Assembly (NCBI GenBank): GCA_002633005.1
Contig: NMRA01000442.1
Coordinates: forward strand, 1 to 64,000
Length of the DNA stretch: 64,000 nt
Source: Phoronis australis
Taxonomy: Eukaryota > Phoronida > Phoronidae
Direction of reading: 5' to 3'
The notes under the pieces were generated by a model, which was not told the DNA's origin, ran no database searches, and saw only the letters and a list, made by a program, of their open reading frames with translations. Positions 22,101-33,218 of this stretch are shown one piece after another (position 1 is the stretch's first letter; the number at the start of each line of letters is the position of its first letter). Both the position numbers and the translations under genes were made by a program.

Positions 22101-25100
22101 CAAGGCGATGATTTCAGTCAGCCTTCAGCCTAGCTAGTAGCCTATGCTCTATCGACTCGAAGTTTGATGACCTAGTGACTTAGAGAGTCATGGGTTGACA
22201 ACAATCCTAGATTCAAATCCCATTGCATACCAAAGAAAAAATATGTTATCCAAAGTGCCCGAGTGTACCAGATACAAGAACTCGTTCCTGTAAAAGCGCT
22301 GTCACATCGAGGTGCTAATGTAAGTAGGCTACCCTCACGATAGTTTAGACCCGATGTGAAAAATATTTGTTTTCATGGTCATCAAAGCGTGCGCGTGTTC
22401 TGCCTCCTACCGATGTCAATGGTAGTTAAACGGGTCCAGACTGGTAACAGCGATGAAATTGACTTAAAAACACAACATAACACCTTGGCATTATAGTGTT
22501 TTTATTCTACATCAAATGAGCCTTTCCCTACCAAAGACATTTTTATGTAAATTTTTCAGGTAGATAAGGTCTTGGATAGAATCGGATTCCCTGCCTGGAT
22601 CAACAATGCTGCAGCTCTTGACGAAAAATACAAGGCGGTAAGATAGTGTAGTTATCACCCTACAGTGGGTAGTGCAACATTTGAAGAGACCACAAAATGC
22701 ATTTTCTTAGAATTCAGCTACATAATATGAAAAGCATACCATAAATCTAACTAATTAAGCACTTTTTATGTCAACTAGTCGCGATTTTTAAAATTTCGTA
22801 GAAAAATTAGTCATTTCCATTTTCCCGCCAAATTATGTAATGGGTGGAGGACATTTGGTCACTTGATAATCAATTGCAATGGCGGAAAATAGCACATCAA
22901 AAGACGAGGACGATTTCGAGCGAGAACTGGACAATTACTAAACAGACGGGGAGGAGAGAGCATACAGGCATCGCAGTCAAATACTTGAAGTATCAGTCAA
23001 TGAATTTGATTTCTCTATTTAGTGAATTTTTGTCGGCATTGAGGCCGTATAAATTCGACCCACTTGCACGCGAAATGCTTCAGTCATATATGAACAAAAA
23101 CCAATTAAACCGAAGGGCGGCCAGTATTTCTCAAGTAGACACTTACAAATCACTGACAAGAGCCATAGTAAACCTGAGTCTATCGTGTATTCACTATTGC
23201 CATGATGGAATGAGCCCACGGTGTGAAATCAATAAATAAGCCTACGTGTCCTAACACTCGATCTGGGCAGGATTGTGGGCCTGGCATCAATCGCCCTAAA
23301 ATGAAGCAGTTTGTTCGGTATCCATAAGATTTGTATAAACATTTACAAGATATCAAGTCCTTCATCATAACACCGTTTTCGTGTTTGGTCGAAACAGAAT
23401 TCCTGCGGAAAAAGGGTGCTCCCGACTAAATCGCATTTTTCACAAAGCAATGTCATTTCTGCGCAACGTTCACGTATTTAGGAAATTTGAACACAGAGGC
23501 GTTCTCAGTTAACCTGCTGTTACTACAGCCGCCAAAAACGCACATTTCCATGTTTGAAAAAGGCGACTCTCTGGATTTTTCTATCACAACTCCTCAGTAT
23601 CACACCGGTAAAATCATCAACCGCAGAGAGGGTCTTCTACCCATTACGTACAGCCAAAAACATTTTTTTAATAAATTGCGGCTTGTTTCCTACCAATAGG
23701 TATACAAAAGGTTACTAAATCCCGTATGATGTATTTTAGTAAAATTCTTTTTGAGACACAGGAAAGATGTAAGGACTCGAGACAGATAAGGTGGAGCAAT
23801 GAAAAGCCGCAGTTGCTTTTAAACACACGCGATAATTCCTTGTGATATTGTGTATAGTTCTATAGGTTGTTGCATCAACGCAAGACTGAGTTCCGAAAGC
23901 ACTTTTTCCTGTCATTGTGGAGGTCTAAAACGGACAATTGGTTTGAGACACATTCCAACCCCTTCCGTTAACACGGGTACTAACTCCGACGTACAAGGAA
24001 TTATAATTATGATTTATGTAAATTATTAAAATGTTTGCTTTCATATATGGCTTTGCTTTGTTGTATTGAGCATTGTGCTTTTTGTTGTTTCAGCTGGTGA
24101 TTTCTGAAGACAACTTTTTTCAAAACTACGTAAATATCCTGAAGTTTATTTCCCAAACACGAGTGAAACGCTTGACAGAATCAGTAAAGGACCAGTAAGC
24201 TCAAATTTCAGGCTAATTTTCAAAGATTCATGTTACAATTAAAGTTTGTGGGTGCGGAAATGTAATGTAAGCAAAAACTTAAAATTCATTTGCAAGAACG
24301 GGTACGCGACATGTTTGTGGCATTTTTACGAAAGTAGACCACACATTACTCTTACATTTAACATTTTGTCTCAGAATTTTTTTGGTTCATCGATTTAAGA
24401 AATAGAATAAAATGAAGACTGAGGCCGCTACAGTGTACATACCTTCTTTGGGTGTCAAAAAGCAACTACCTTTCAAAGCAACATCTCACGCTCTTATTGT
24501 TTGTTTGAACTGAAATTCCAAATCATCAATTTCCTGTACTTCATACGAGAGCTATATTACTTCAGCGGCCACTACGTTTATTGTTTTACATTAAATAAAT
24601 TTCACGATGAGGAGTAACTTAATGCAGAGTTTAGTCTGAAGTAATAAATAAATTTCAGTTCTTCCCAAGTCTGTATTGAGCCGTAAGTAACCTAAATCAA
24701 ACACTGTTTTTGACAAAAGGTTCGAGTTAATTGGACTTTGAATTCGACCGGTCTATCGATCTATAGTGCTGCTCTAGGTCATCGAGGTACGAGTGCTTTG
24801 TCGATCTTTTTAGGACATACCTCTCATAAATCTTGCACGTTCATGTAATAAAGGGAATTCAAGTGTCTTCCAACCATTCCGAATGTAACCTGCAGGAAAT
24901 TCTTGCGCTGGTTGCAATCTCGAGACAACGTGATACACTTAGCAATCGCTACCTACCTTATGATTGGCTGCTGTCTAACGTTAGATTGAGTCCATCCATT
25001 GACTGAGATATTCGATAACTCAACGAAAGTCAAGTAGCAGCCAATCACAGGATAGGTATCTTTCGGTAAGTGTGTCACGGTAATTATGAGATTAAGAACA

Positions 25101-26363
25101 TCGCGGCTCTATAGGCAGACTTTCCCTAGGAATGGATGAAGGCCACTTGATTTCCTTATGAGGGTGTGTGCTAAAAAGACCGAGATACGCGCCTTTGAAC
25201 GATAGCATCCATTAAGCGAATGATTGTAAACATGATAACTGAAAGATAGTTACGAAATAGTATGTGATATGCAAAGTATATCAGAAGCTTTCCAGTGCTG
25301 AAGTCATTGAGGTCACGTTATTGCTCTTTCTTTCAGGTGGGATAAGATGCCACAAGTTGTAGATGCACACTACAAACCGCTCACCAACGAAATATTTATC
25401 ATGGCTGGAATACTTCAACCACCCTTTTATGATCGTCAATTTCCTAAGTAATGTAACAACGCCAGCAACAAACTGAGACCAACCGTATTTCCGTAGCCAA
25501 AAATCCTTAACGCCTTCAACGGAATTTTGTTATTTTAGGTGTTGCGGGCTAACAAAATGGTCCTAGCAAAGCCGTAGTAAAATAAGAAAATGCGAGTTCA
25601 ATCGCGCAAATGTAAACCCGTCAAACGATAAGTGAAGCTGCCTTTCGTGCGATGTTGCGTCACCGCGAGATCCCAGCACAAACAACAAAAGACCGATAAC
25701 AGCTGTGTTGAATAGGGGTCTAAATAGAACACCATTGAGTACTCAGCGATTTTTTGACAAACTGTAGGAACTAAATTTACAGGTGTTACCGTTCAAGATA
25801 GCTTTTAACTTAAAACACAGAACTCTAGGGCTGGATTGCCAACTCCTGCACATAACCTATACATTCTACTACTAGATCTAGCAACCCGGTGGCTAGTGGC
25901 GAGAGTAACTGAATTTCTGGCTGCCTGCTGGACTGAGCTTTGATCGAGGGTTGTAGTTATCAAATCAAGCCTTATTTCGTTGTTTCATTTCATTTTGTTG
26001 TTATTCTTCATCAAGCGAGACTCGTAAGGTGTGGCTCCATTCAATTAGTGATGTCTCGGTAAGTTTAGTCACCAAACCCAACAATTACACCGGTCACAAG
26101 CATCGACCTGTGTACCTGGGAGGACGCCAAGAGTAGTTTGGCCTCTGATATATTTTTAGCTCCAGTTGTAGAACCACTTTCGACAACCTATCATACCGCA
26201 TGCTAGGAGCTTTTAACAAGACAACTTTGGCTGATAAAAGTATTCTATTACAAAAATATATTTTGCCCAAATGAAAAGCTCAGGCCTTAAAAACGTGTGT
26301 TTAACACGTAACTTTCGAAAAATTGCTCATAATTGCTTATCTCTCACTCTATGTGTGTGTGTG

Positions 26364-26411
<48 letters not shown>

Positions 26412-29400
26412 CGTGTGCGTGTGTGTGTTTGTTTGGTTTGTGCGTGTGTGCGCGAGTACGTGTGCGTTTGCGTCTATACCCGTAAAATAAAATTAAAAAT
26501 GAAAAGTTTTCCTTGTAAAAGAATCCAATCCAATACTTCGTGTTCCTGATTGCGTAGAGTATTTGCTAATGACCCCCTTCTTGGCGGACTGTCCCACGTT
26601 TTGGGATTTTCAGCATCTCGCCACCCCATCTAAAGGTTTTCGACACACGTCCAAATTAACATATCATCAGTTACCATGGTAATTTCTAATAGCCACATTT
26701 CCCGCTCGACTAAAAAAAAATAGTTCGTTTCATTGTTTTTTGCAGCATCCGCAATTTCCGTTGTTGGGCATTTTTGGGTATTACATCTCCCGTTCGGCAA
26801 AAAACGTTGTCGCTACGTCTCTGTATGTTGCAGCGAACATTTTATCCTTAAGTTTTTGGTTAGACTAAGGTCTCACGCTTTTTATCTTTTGGTCCCGCAT
26901 TTCAATCCAGTTGTTCCGTTTCTTTCCTTATTGAATGTCAATTGTGACAACTATATAATAGGTGCTCAAAATAACAGTGTCTCATTTTACAAATATTGTT
27001 ATATTCCATAGTTCACTTTCTGTAGTAACTTAACAATCGTAAAACTGTGTTCCAATATCTGTTGTTTATTGTAACATGCATCTTTACACTATCAGGATCA
27101 CTAACTTATACTTTCCGTCAGAAAATAGTTTATTTGTTAATTTTTACTGAAAGTCCTACACTGCAACCGTTGTGATGAGCTATCTACAGTACTTTTCATA
27201 CCCACGTGATCGATATTTGCCCATTTGTATTCATTAGAAAACCTATGTCTTCCGCGAATTTCCGATAGAGTAGTTTATCGAATTTTTTAAATGTCAATGC
27301 ATTCTGTTTTTCACTGAAGAATGCAATTGTATCAAACGGCACCAAAGGTCCAATTAATTATAACGTGTAAATATGTATCATTTTGGATGAATACCTGACT
27401 AAATTACTAACAGCAAGGGTGAGGGATCCATATTCTAAACTATTTGTCTTTACTGGGTAGACATATTTTGAATCATTGAAATTATTTCTTTATGGGCTTA
27501 ACTAGTCATTTATATAACCTCTCTCGCCTGGTTCATTTTATTTTATGTTGCATTACACGCTGTTATTTTTCGCATCTTGGTAACACTCTTGAATATGCAA
27601 AATGACAATTATCTGTGAATTAAAATATTCATCATTTGCTTCTGATATAATCACCAAGAACTGCCGAAGCGCTTTCTAATAGTATGGTTCTTATTGCGTC
27701 CACCTGAAAAACGGGTAATTGCGAAAAGTTTTAATGGCAGTAAATTTCATATCAAGTACACACACTGGAACGGTCGAGTACAGGCAAATTTCACGCTGTT
27801 ACTTCGCAACCTCAGCGGCTGCAAGATCAGAGTTGGCATTCCAGGGGTAAATTTCTACAATTGAATCTAAGATAAGTGAAAAATATTGTCTGTAAGTTGC
27901 ACTCCTGATATGGGGCGACTCTTAATTGTCTTCTGACAAACCTAAAACCAAAACAAAGGAAACTTTGCCACTCCTTGTATTCGAGTCCCAACGTAGCAGG
28001 CACGCTACTTTGTAACGGGATATGCACCCTTGTTCTTACTGTTTGAAGGCACAATAGGGCCTACTTAGGACCTCGATTAGAGAAATTTCAAATAATTTAC
28101 TGACAGTTGCTTAGTAGGGATATAAATACATTGGTGACCTTTATTCAATATGGGGAAGATCGTGTGAGTTAAGGCACAAATTCGATCACTCACAAGCATT
28201 TTATGACAAACCACATTCGATGTCTCGATGAAAATTGGATCTTGATTTTTAAAAGGATACTGGGTAGTGTTTTGGTGATTTTAACTAATCTTGGTTCTGT
28301 CATCTGCTAATGCATCATTGGCGTCCCAAAGGAATGTTAAAAACAGGTTTCATTCCCGTTTACGTCACAGATTGGATATTGCGGCTCTAGATGACTGGTT
28401 TTCCCTAAAGTTGCCATGGTAACTCGCCTAAAGTAGTGATCACACTTGCCTGCTTAGTAGACTTTGTACAGAAGTTTTCAAAATTTGTCCCAAAACGTCG
28501 AGGTTAGTTGATGGTTGCAGAGCACCATTTTTTGCTTAGAATTTGATGTATATCTTTTAATAGGCCGGAACCGGGGTTGACATCCTTTTAACTTCGATAT
28601 TGCTTGTATAGTCACGTATATAATAGTGTCTTTTCTCCTTATTTATGCGGTCGTCATGAATTTCAGATCCCTGAATTTTGGAGCTCTCGGTACAGTACTT
28701 GGGCACGAATTGACGCACGGGTTTGACAGTCGAGGTAACTCATTGGTGAAGTGGTGCTGCAGACAAGACGCTTTCGTCATTTTCTCAAATTCTCACAACA
28801 GAAGAGAGGAGTGGCAAGTGTGGCAAACCGGAATTTAACAATTTCTACATAATGTAGAGAGTGTGGAGCAGTCTACCGAGCTTTGAAAATCGACCCTACT
28901 AATCCGGGTTAGGTAGACCCAAGCTCACTTGCAACGATACATCGTCGCTTATGGAGCGGAAACAATGAATTCTGTAGCATAATACTGTATTCCAATGTAA
29001 TTGATCAATCACTTTTGTGTTCGCCATCGATGTTTTGCGGTGTACGCTAGAAAGCTTCCGAGCATATTGCCAAACACTAGCACTTCACTCGCGTGGTTTT
29101 GAGTGATTTCAGTTTTCTTGAACGTCTACTGAGTTCACCACCGTCTTAAACTGGAGACTCATCCTGTGCATTTTCTAGCTTTTGATAGCCACCAAAATCT
29201 TGTTATGGTATACCATGAAGATAAAAACGCAATATCTTATCATTGGTTTGTGACTATTCCTCAAATCGTCAGAGAAGGTTATGACTTATTGAATTTGAAA
29301 ACATCGATAAGCTAAGAATCTGTCGCAGAACTTTTCAGTTCAGTATCGATTTTTAATTACGAAATAGCTACTCAACACTACCACTCGAACTGTTCCTAAG

Positions 29401-32400
29401 AGTTTTGTTTGCAGCCCTTTCTTTATTCGGTCATCTGATTATTTTGCTTTCCATTTTCAGCTGAGTTTGGTGAAACATTCAGGGAGAAGACGCAGTGTTT
29501 TATAGATCAGTACTCAAAATATCCAGTCTATAATCATTATGTAAGTTGAGAATCATGATATTTACTGTTAAAAACAATCGTTGCGTTGCATCACCGAACA
29601 TTAGCTTTGAAGGATGAGAATCATCCAGTCCAGAAACAAAAGAGTTGTCGTGCAGGTGATTGTGTGCTCTGTAGTACACATATAGGGCTGCTAGCAACTC
29701 GATGCAGCCAAATGCAATGCAACGTATTTCATATTAAGTTGCACTTACGTCATTACCCGGACGTCCAAAGAGGACAGTCAGCTTCGTGTTTTCGCTAGAA
29801 TTTTTCAGGATAGACGGTTATTGTGGTTTTTGAATGGACGGCGTATCTTTGCCGAGGAAAAATGGAAAAAACAGTCATGGAGTTTTATCTGTTCGGCTAG
29901 CCCTGTTGATTTCTGGTAAAATCAACAGAAGATTGTCTTCCATGTTTCTAAAATTATCGACTCTGTGGCTGAGGCAAATTTCGGCCAGGATCCTGACCGG
30001 TTCTCAACGACAGACAGTTAGCCATTACCGTATTCGTGAAGGGACGAGGTATATCGTGGAGTTTTTGTCTAACGTGCTTTAATAGCTGAAGATATGATTA
30101 GCCAGGTTAGGTTTATCTGGTTCTGACTAGACCGATTAGGATAGTAATTGACCCTTACCTTTCGAGACATCCTTGTTGTCTGCAGCACGGTATGACTTGT
30201 TACAAACCGGTATTGAAAATGAACTCTTCCGTTGCACCATGGTGTTCGATACTGTTCAGTGCAACGTGAGTGCAATATCGAAACGAGTAATCCGACTATT
30301 AATAATTTATCAAGTTCGGATACTTTAACTCAAAATGTAACAGAAAACACGTTTGAAATTTAGTTTGAAATTGGCTACTGTAAGCGATGTGCTAATAATT
30401 GAATGATTAAACTTTTATCTAGTTGTTGTGAAGTAAAACATTTCTTAAGTAACTTTTAATTGTGACTGGCTTAAAGTTGAGATACCTGTCTTCTAATTCC
30501 TAGCATTACTGTCCACAGGTGAACGGCAAAGCAACTCTTCATGAGAACATTGCTGACAACGGCGGGATCCATGCTGCATTTAAGGTAAGAGATGATATTT
30601 TGATTGCTATATCAAGTAGCTGAGAGCTTTTCCTATTTACAATGACAGCCAAACTGCAACGCTGGGTCTGTGTGTTGCATTGTATCAAGAAGTCGCTTTG
30701 TCGGCGAATTACTAAGTTGTGGCTTGACTGTGACATGCGCAGCTGCTTCCACCAGTATCCATGGTAACAACCATCACAATCACAATAACCGCAGTTTGCA
30801 TCACTGAAAATTAAAACGATCACGATCCTAGATGCTGCTTATCTCATTATCACCGTGGAGATCGTTCCAAACCCTTCAAAATGACCAACACTGGTGAACG
30901 TCTCCAATTTACAATCACCTTTTCAAATGACATCGACATCATCAACACCATTTTGTAAAAACACGGCGAACACGAAAGCGATCCTCAGAGTCATCGCCAT
31001 CAGTACAACTACTTGCATCGCCTTTAATGTCATTATTAATAAAACTGACACAAGATCACCACAACAAATTAATTATCACCATTACCGTCCGGCCGTCCAC
31101 CAGTCACGCGTACGTCGTAGTTGCCATTATAACTACAGAAACTATTGTCGTAGTCTGTGACATTTTCTCTCGTGGATAGGTAGGCGCAGGTTGTCACTCA
31201 CTTGTGCTTTTAACTTTCGGGGCGGCGATGCACTCAGTGAAGATTGATTCGAGTTAACCACTTGATTAATCTCGACCGCACGTTTGCAAGTCTACTCAAA
31301 CAAATTAACACAGGTAACCAACCCATCTATCAGTAAACCGCCGCGCGATACAACTGATGAGTCAAGCATCTTTTCTCTTTATCCGTCAGGCCTACGAAAG
31401 TTGGGCAGCAAGTAATGGCAAAGAAATGGCTCTTCCAGGACTGAAACTGACACATAAACAGCTGTTCTTTCTAGGATTTTCACAGGTGAGAGTAGGCGTT
31501 CCAAATTATCATCCGAAATCCCATTTTCTGGCTACAGTGACGCAGCAAGCGACAAATCGTTTCATTAAGGCACGCAAACTATTGCCATCTTATGAATTCA
31601 ATAAGCTTAGTAACTTTATTTCCAAATTGACAGATTTTTAGAAGTTGGTTGTTGTTTCCATTTATCATGGAAACAAAAAGAGGTAATTTTAAGTGCTATT
31701 CTACTGCTTACCTTTCGATTTGAATTCGCAACATTTGTTATCAAGCTCAGTTCGTTCGAAGCATAGGTCGACCATTTCAACATGACGTAAAATGACATTT
31801 ACACCAGAAAACATAACGAGCAGCACCAAAGGCAATGACGCTCTCGTCATAAATAATGCGTTTTGGTTTCGGTTTCTGCAGGTATTCTGCTCGTCGACAA
31901 CTAAGGAGCAGGCTGCGTTCAGCCTAGAGAACGACCCACACACCCCAGAGAGATATAGGTGAGTGGTACGCATAAGGGGTCGATTATGAATTCAACTCTT
32001 GGAGACTAGACGTCAAAACATTAACTCGTCGGCACATCTCAGTCTACTGAACATGGAATGCCTGTTCTATGTCTTGAGCCATGTCCAAACGGAAAAACGG
32101 TGTGACCTTCCGTAGTTTCCTGCTTACGTTGTCAGTGAAAAATTGAGCCATGCAACGATGAATTTGCTGTCTCATCTAACGAAAGTTATCCAAAAATTGA
32201 ACCATACAATGCGCGTTCTTGGAGGGCAGTTGAGCACATAGCTGTTTCAGAAAATTACAGAAAATGACAGAAAAAAATATATTCTTGAAATGTTCAAATG
32301 CGCAATCGCTTGTTACATTGAATGGGTTAAGAAATCGGACCAGATGGTCTCGTTAGCTAATCTTTACCAGATTCAAATAGTAATTCTCGAATCTTAGTTA

Positions 32401-33218
32401 GAGACGACCCGAAAAAGTTCAGGTGGAGACTTACAGTAGAATTCAGTTGGGATAAACCGATATATCTATCTTGCCAGGACCTTGCTTTGCCATGATCATG
32501 AAGGTCAGCTAAATTTGAAGGCTGGCTGTCCAGACCAGACGTTTGTTCCGTTGAGGCGAGCATCTATCCAACACGGAATTACTGTCACTGCCACGCAAAG
32601 CATAAGTCGAACAACTTTCAACTCTTCACATGTTTTCGGTGGTGAAATTCCCCTGCAGTGCAACAAAGCACTCATAAAGTCTCATTGTTTTTTTCTCGCA
32701 TATCAATATATTATTTAAGATGTCCAAGGATTCCTTGAAAAAGTCTCTCGGTGTATGTTTGCGGGTGAATCTCGATAGTTCGCAGACAAACTAGCATTCG
32801 CCAGTCTCGAAGCCAATTCTGTTAAGAACAACATTGAGGGCGAAGAGGTCTAAGTACAGAATGGCTTAGCTACCACACTAACCATCCATTTAATTACCCT
32901 TTCATTCTCGGGCTTAGGAGAATACTAACTCTCATAATGAATTGGGCTGCACACTAAGAAACAGTACGGGTAATCCCAGGTAATTTAGACTGAATACTTT
33001 TGTCATTTTGTACTGCAAACTTATATTGAAAGTTTGTAAACGTGACCAAAATCGTTCGATTTAATGCTAATCTAAACCTTTGTAAATGTACAGTAATAAC
33101 TCGTGATATTGCATGCAGGATAATTGGGAGTTTGTCCAATTCTAAAGACTTCGCGAAGCAATTCAAGTGCAAGGCAGGAACACGTATGAATCCGGTAAAG
33201 AAGTGCAAGGTGTGGTAA
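6923..33218 (+). CDS. M13 zinc metallopeptidase (neprilysin/ECE family), left-arm copy
   Basis: Family role: cleaves peptides outside the cell. Exons read from splice sites: about 6923-7165, 8617-8740, 12140-12293, 14278-14346, 14535-14651, 16812-16913, 17291-17433, 18975-19078, 20392-20510, 20996-21094, 22560-22637, 24094-24194, 25337-25447, 28667-28734, 29461-29540, 30519-30584, 31390-31485, 31882-31958, 33119-33218 (stop TAA 33216-33218). All phases join. The product is about 680 residues: [13 protein letters not shown] near the N terminus, then [36 protein letters not shown] (zinc), ENIADNGG (third ligand), DPHTPERYR and a final CKVW. Oddities: the segment usually found between HExxH and the downstream KTQCF block (about 20-25 residues, with WW) is absent; intron 8 uses a GC donor; the N-terminal anchor or signal exon was not found. 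Which of neprilysin, ECE or another M13 subgroup it belongs to cannot be decided. Confidence 0.88.
7166..8616. other. Intron A-B (left)
   Basis: No gene or repeat recognised. Its sequence is mirrored in the right arm between 60092 and 60957, where the intron is shorter. Confidence 0.5.
10363..11662 (+). mobile_element. Non-LTR retrotransposon fragment (jockey/CR1-like), left arm only
   Basis: Inserted in intron B-C. The right arm runs straight through the matching point (around 58310), and related short AATTTTC/CATTTTC sequences flank the insert (about 10355-10362 and 11655-11662), possibly a degraded target-site duplication. It contains reverse-transcriptase blocks followed by the C-terminal region, with an AATAAA near 11505. 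The 5' part (endonuclease) is missing, so this is a truncated, dead copy. Confidence 0.75.
10380..11505 (+). pseudogene. Reverse transcriptase, broken
   Basis: In pieces and in more than one frame: an A-block relic ([10 protein letters not shown], about 10425-10455), [50 protein letters not shown] (10692-10715, the catalytic block with F for Y), then a stop at about 10782, and [10 protein letters not shown] and PYLGVTL further on. This order is standard for non-LTR reverse transcriptases. A frameshift near 10470 and stops at about 10782 and 11130 show it is a pseudogene. Confidence 0.8.
11905..11928. repeat. 24-base near-perfect palindrome in intron B-C
   Basis: CAGACGACAGATATC begins a 24-base palindrome with one mismatched pair. 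The same palindrome is kept at 58022-58045 in the right arm. It could be a cruciform or dimer-binding site, but no function is claimed. Confidence 0.5.
12553..13552 (-). pseudogene. mariner transposase, one frameshift
   Basis: N-terminal part 13292-13552: a helix-turn-helix region with [24 protein letters not shown]-terminal part 12553-13287: [15 protein letters not shown] (first catalytic Asp), [11 protein letters not shown] (second Asp) and [14 protein letters not shown] (third Asp, 34 residues later), which is the D,D34D signature of mariner. The parts are in different frames, separated by what looks like a single extra base near 13321-13331. DNEPAL replaces the family's DNARPH. Recently active by appearance but not functional as read. 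Confidence 0.88.
13590..14200. repeat. Foldback (MITE-like) element nested in mariner
   Basis: Left arm about 13590-13755 and right arm about 14005-14200 are inverted copies: 'taacacaggcgtagttagcttctgatcgt' and its reverse with changes, the 'tataccttg' block, the 'cttcacttcagtcgt' block and the 'aaaccattagca' ends. The interior has a further short inverted pair (GGCAATTGCC near 13895 and 13972). It has no coding capacity and sits between the transposase start and its TIR. Confidence 0.65.
14947..15208 (+). mobile_element. Retroposon 3' fragment with 14-bp target-site duplication
   Basis: AAGAAGTACCTTGG occurs at 14933-14946 and 15209-15222, flanking 262 bases that end in an A-rich tail (AATAAAAATACTTAACAAAAAA). 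The right arm has only one such site (around 56464-56480) with no insert. This is the pattern of a 5'-truncated LINE or SINE-like insertion. The parent family was not recognised. Confidence 0.8.
17479..17885. repeat. Two-unit tandem repeat in intron G-H (left)
   Basis: Unit 1 about 17479-17698 and unit 2 about 17699-17885 share 'cttagtttta.ag', 'atatttcattggtaatg', 'ttctccggtcaga', 'actacgttactta' and 'gtgaagac' in the same order. The right arm has the same pair (54160-54600), so it predates the duplication. Confidence 0.65.
22844..23239 (+). pseudogene. Unidentified intronic ORF, left copy (frameshifted)
   Basis: Lies in intron K-L. It starts [15 protein letters not shown] like the right-arm ORF at 49158-49586, but then shifts frame. 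Another frame has the matching FERELDNY with stops, and the original frame returns near [13 protein letters not shown] and HDGMSPR. The better copy is therefore on the right. A further matching piece lies at 23487-23699 ([15 protein letters not shown]). No domain was recognised; it is not part of the peptidase. Confidence 0.45.
24850..25164. repeat. Foldback repeat in intron L-M (left)
   Basis: Two inverted halves meet near 25005. The left half has 'aagtgtcttcc', 'tgatacactta.c', 'taccttatgattggctgct'; the right half has the reverse complements, including 'agcagccaatcacaggatagg'. No ORF. Mirrored at 47370-47682 in the right arm. Confidence 0.65.
26350..26462. repeat. TG microsatellite in intron M-N (left)
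   Basis: An uninterrupted run of TG units with scattered CG interruptions. The matching right-arm site (about 46436-46492) is a shorter, more broken CA run. Confidence 0.9.
28667..28734 (+). CDS. Peptidase exon N (left): HELTH zinc-binding exon
   Basis: Encodes [27 protein letters not shown] supplies two zinc-ligand histidines and the catalytic glutamate of M13 peptidases. The exon has 68 bp, enters in phase 2 and leaves in phase 1. The right-arm exon at 45323-45390 encodes the same residues, and a relic at 38062-38129 is still open. The frame stays open past the donor (GNSLVKW follows), but the two arms diverge soon after, so the GTAACT donor at 28735 was preferred. Confidence 0.88.
30519..30584 (+). 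CDS. Peptidase exon P (left): ENIAD third zinc ligand
   Basis: A 66-bp, phase 0-0 exon encoding [22 protein letters not shown] in 22 codons. In M13 enzymes the Glu of ENxAD is the third zinc ligand and the Asp supports a catalytic-site His. The residues are identical in the right arm (43566-43631), with only a few base changes. Confidence 0.9.
31161..31315. repeat. LTR-like scrap in intron P-Q (left)
   Basis: Resembles part of the gypsy LTR at 201-782 ('aggcgcaggttg', 'actttcggggcg', 'gattaatctcgacc', 'ctactcaaacaaa'). It is mirrored in the right arm at about 42820-42975, so this insertion predates the gene duplication. Confidence 0.55.
33119..33218 (+). CDS. Peptidase exon S (left): C-terminal exon
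   Basis: Completes the AG|G arginine codon and reads [17 protein letters not shown]...[10 protein letters not shown], then TAA. The C-x-V-W end is the family's C-terminal hallmark, with its last cysteine in a structural disulfide. The right-arm exon ends CRVW then TGA. Confidence 0.88.

Noticed and set aside
22000-22440. Possible tRNA or small RNA in intron J-K
   Set aside because: No cloverleaf with A/B boxes could be drawn.
26271-26549. Cys/Val-rich open frame
   Set aside because: It is the translation of the TG microsatellite.
28735-28838. Extension of exon N through the donor (GNSLVKWCC...)
   Set aside because: The right arm leaves this frame soon after the donor. Splicing at GTAACT gives a phase that fits exon O. 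The similarity to the family's GN..WW motif is reported as a finding only.
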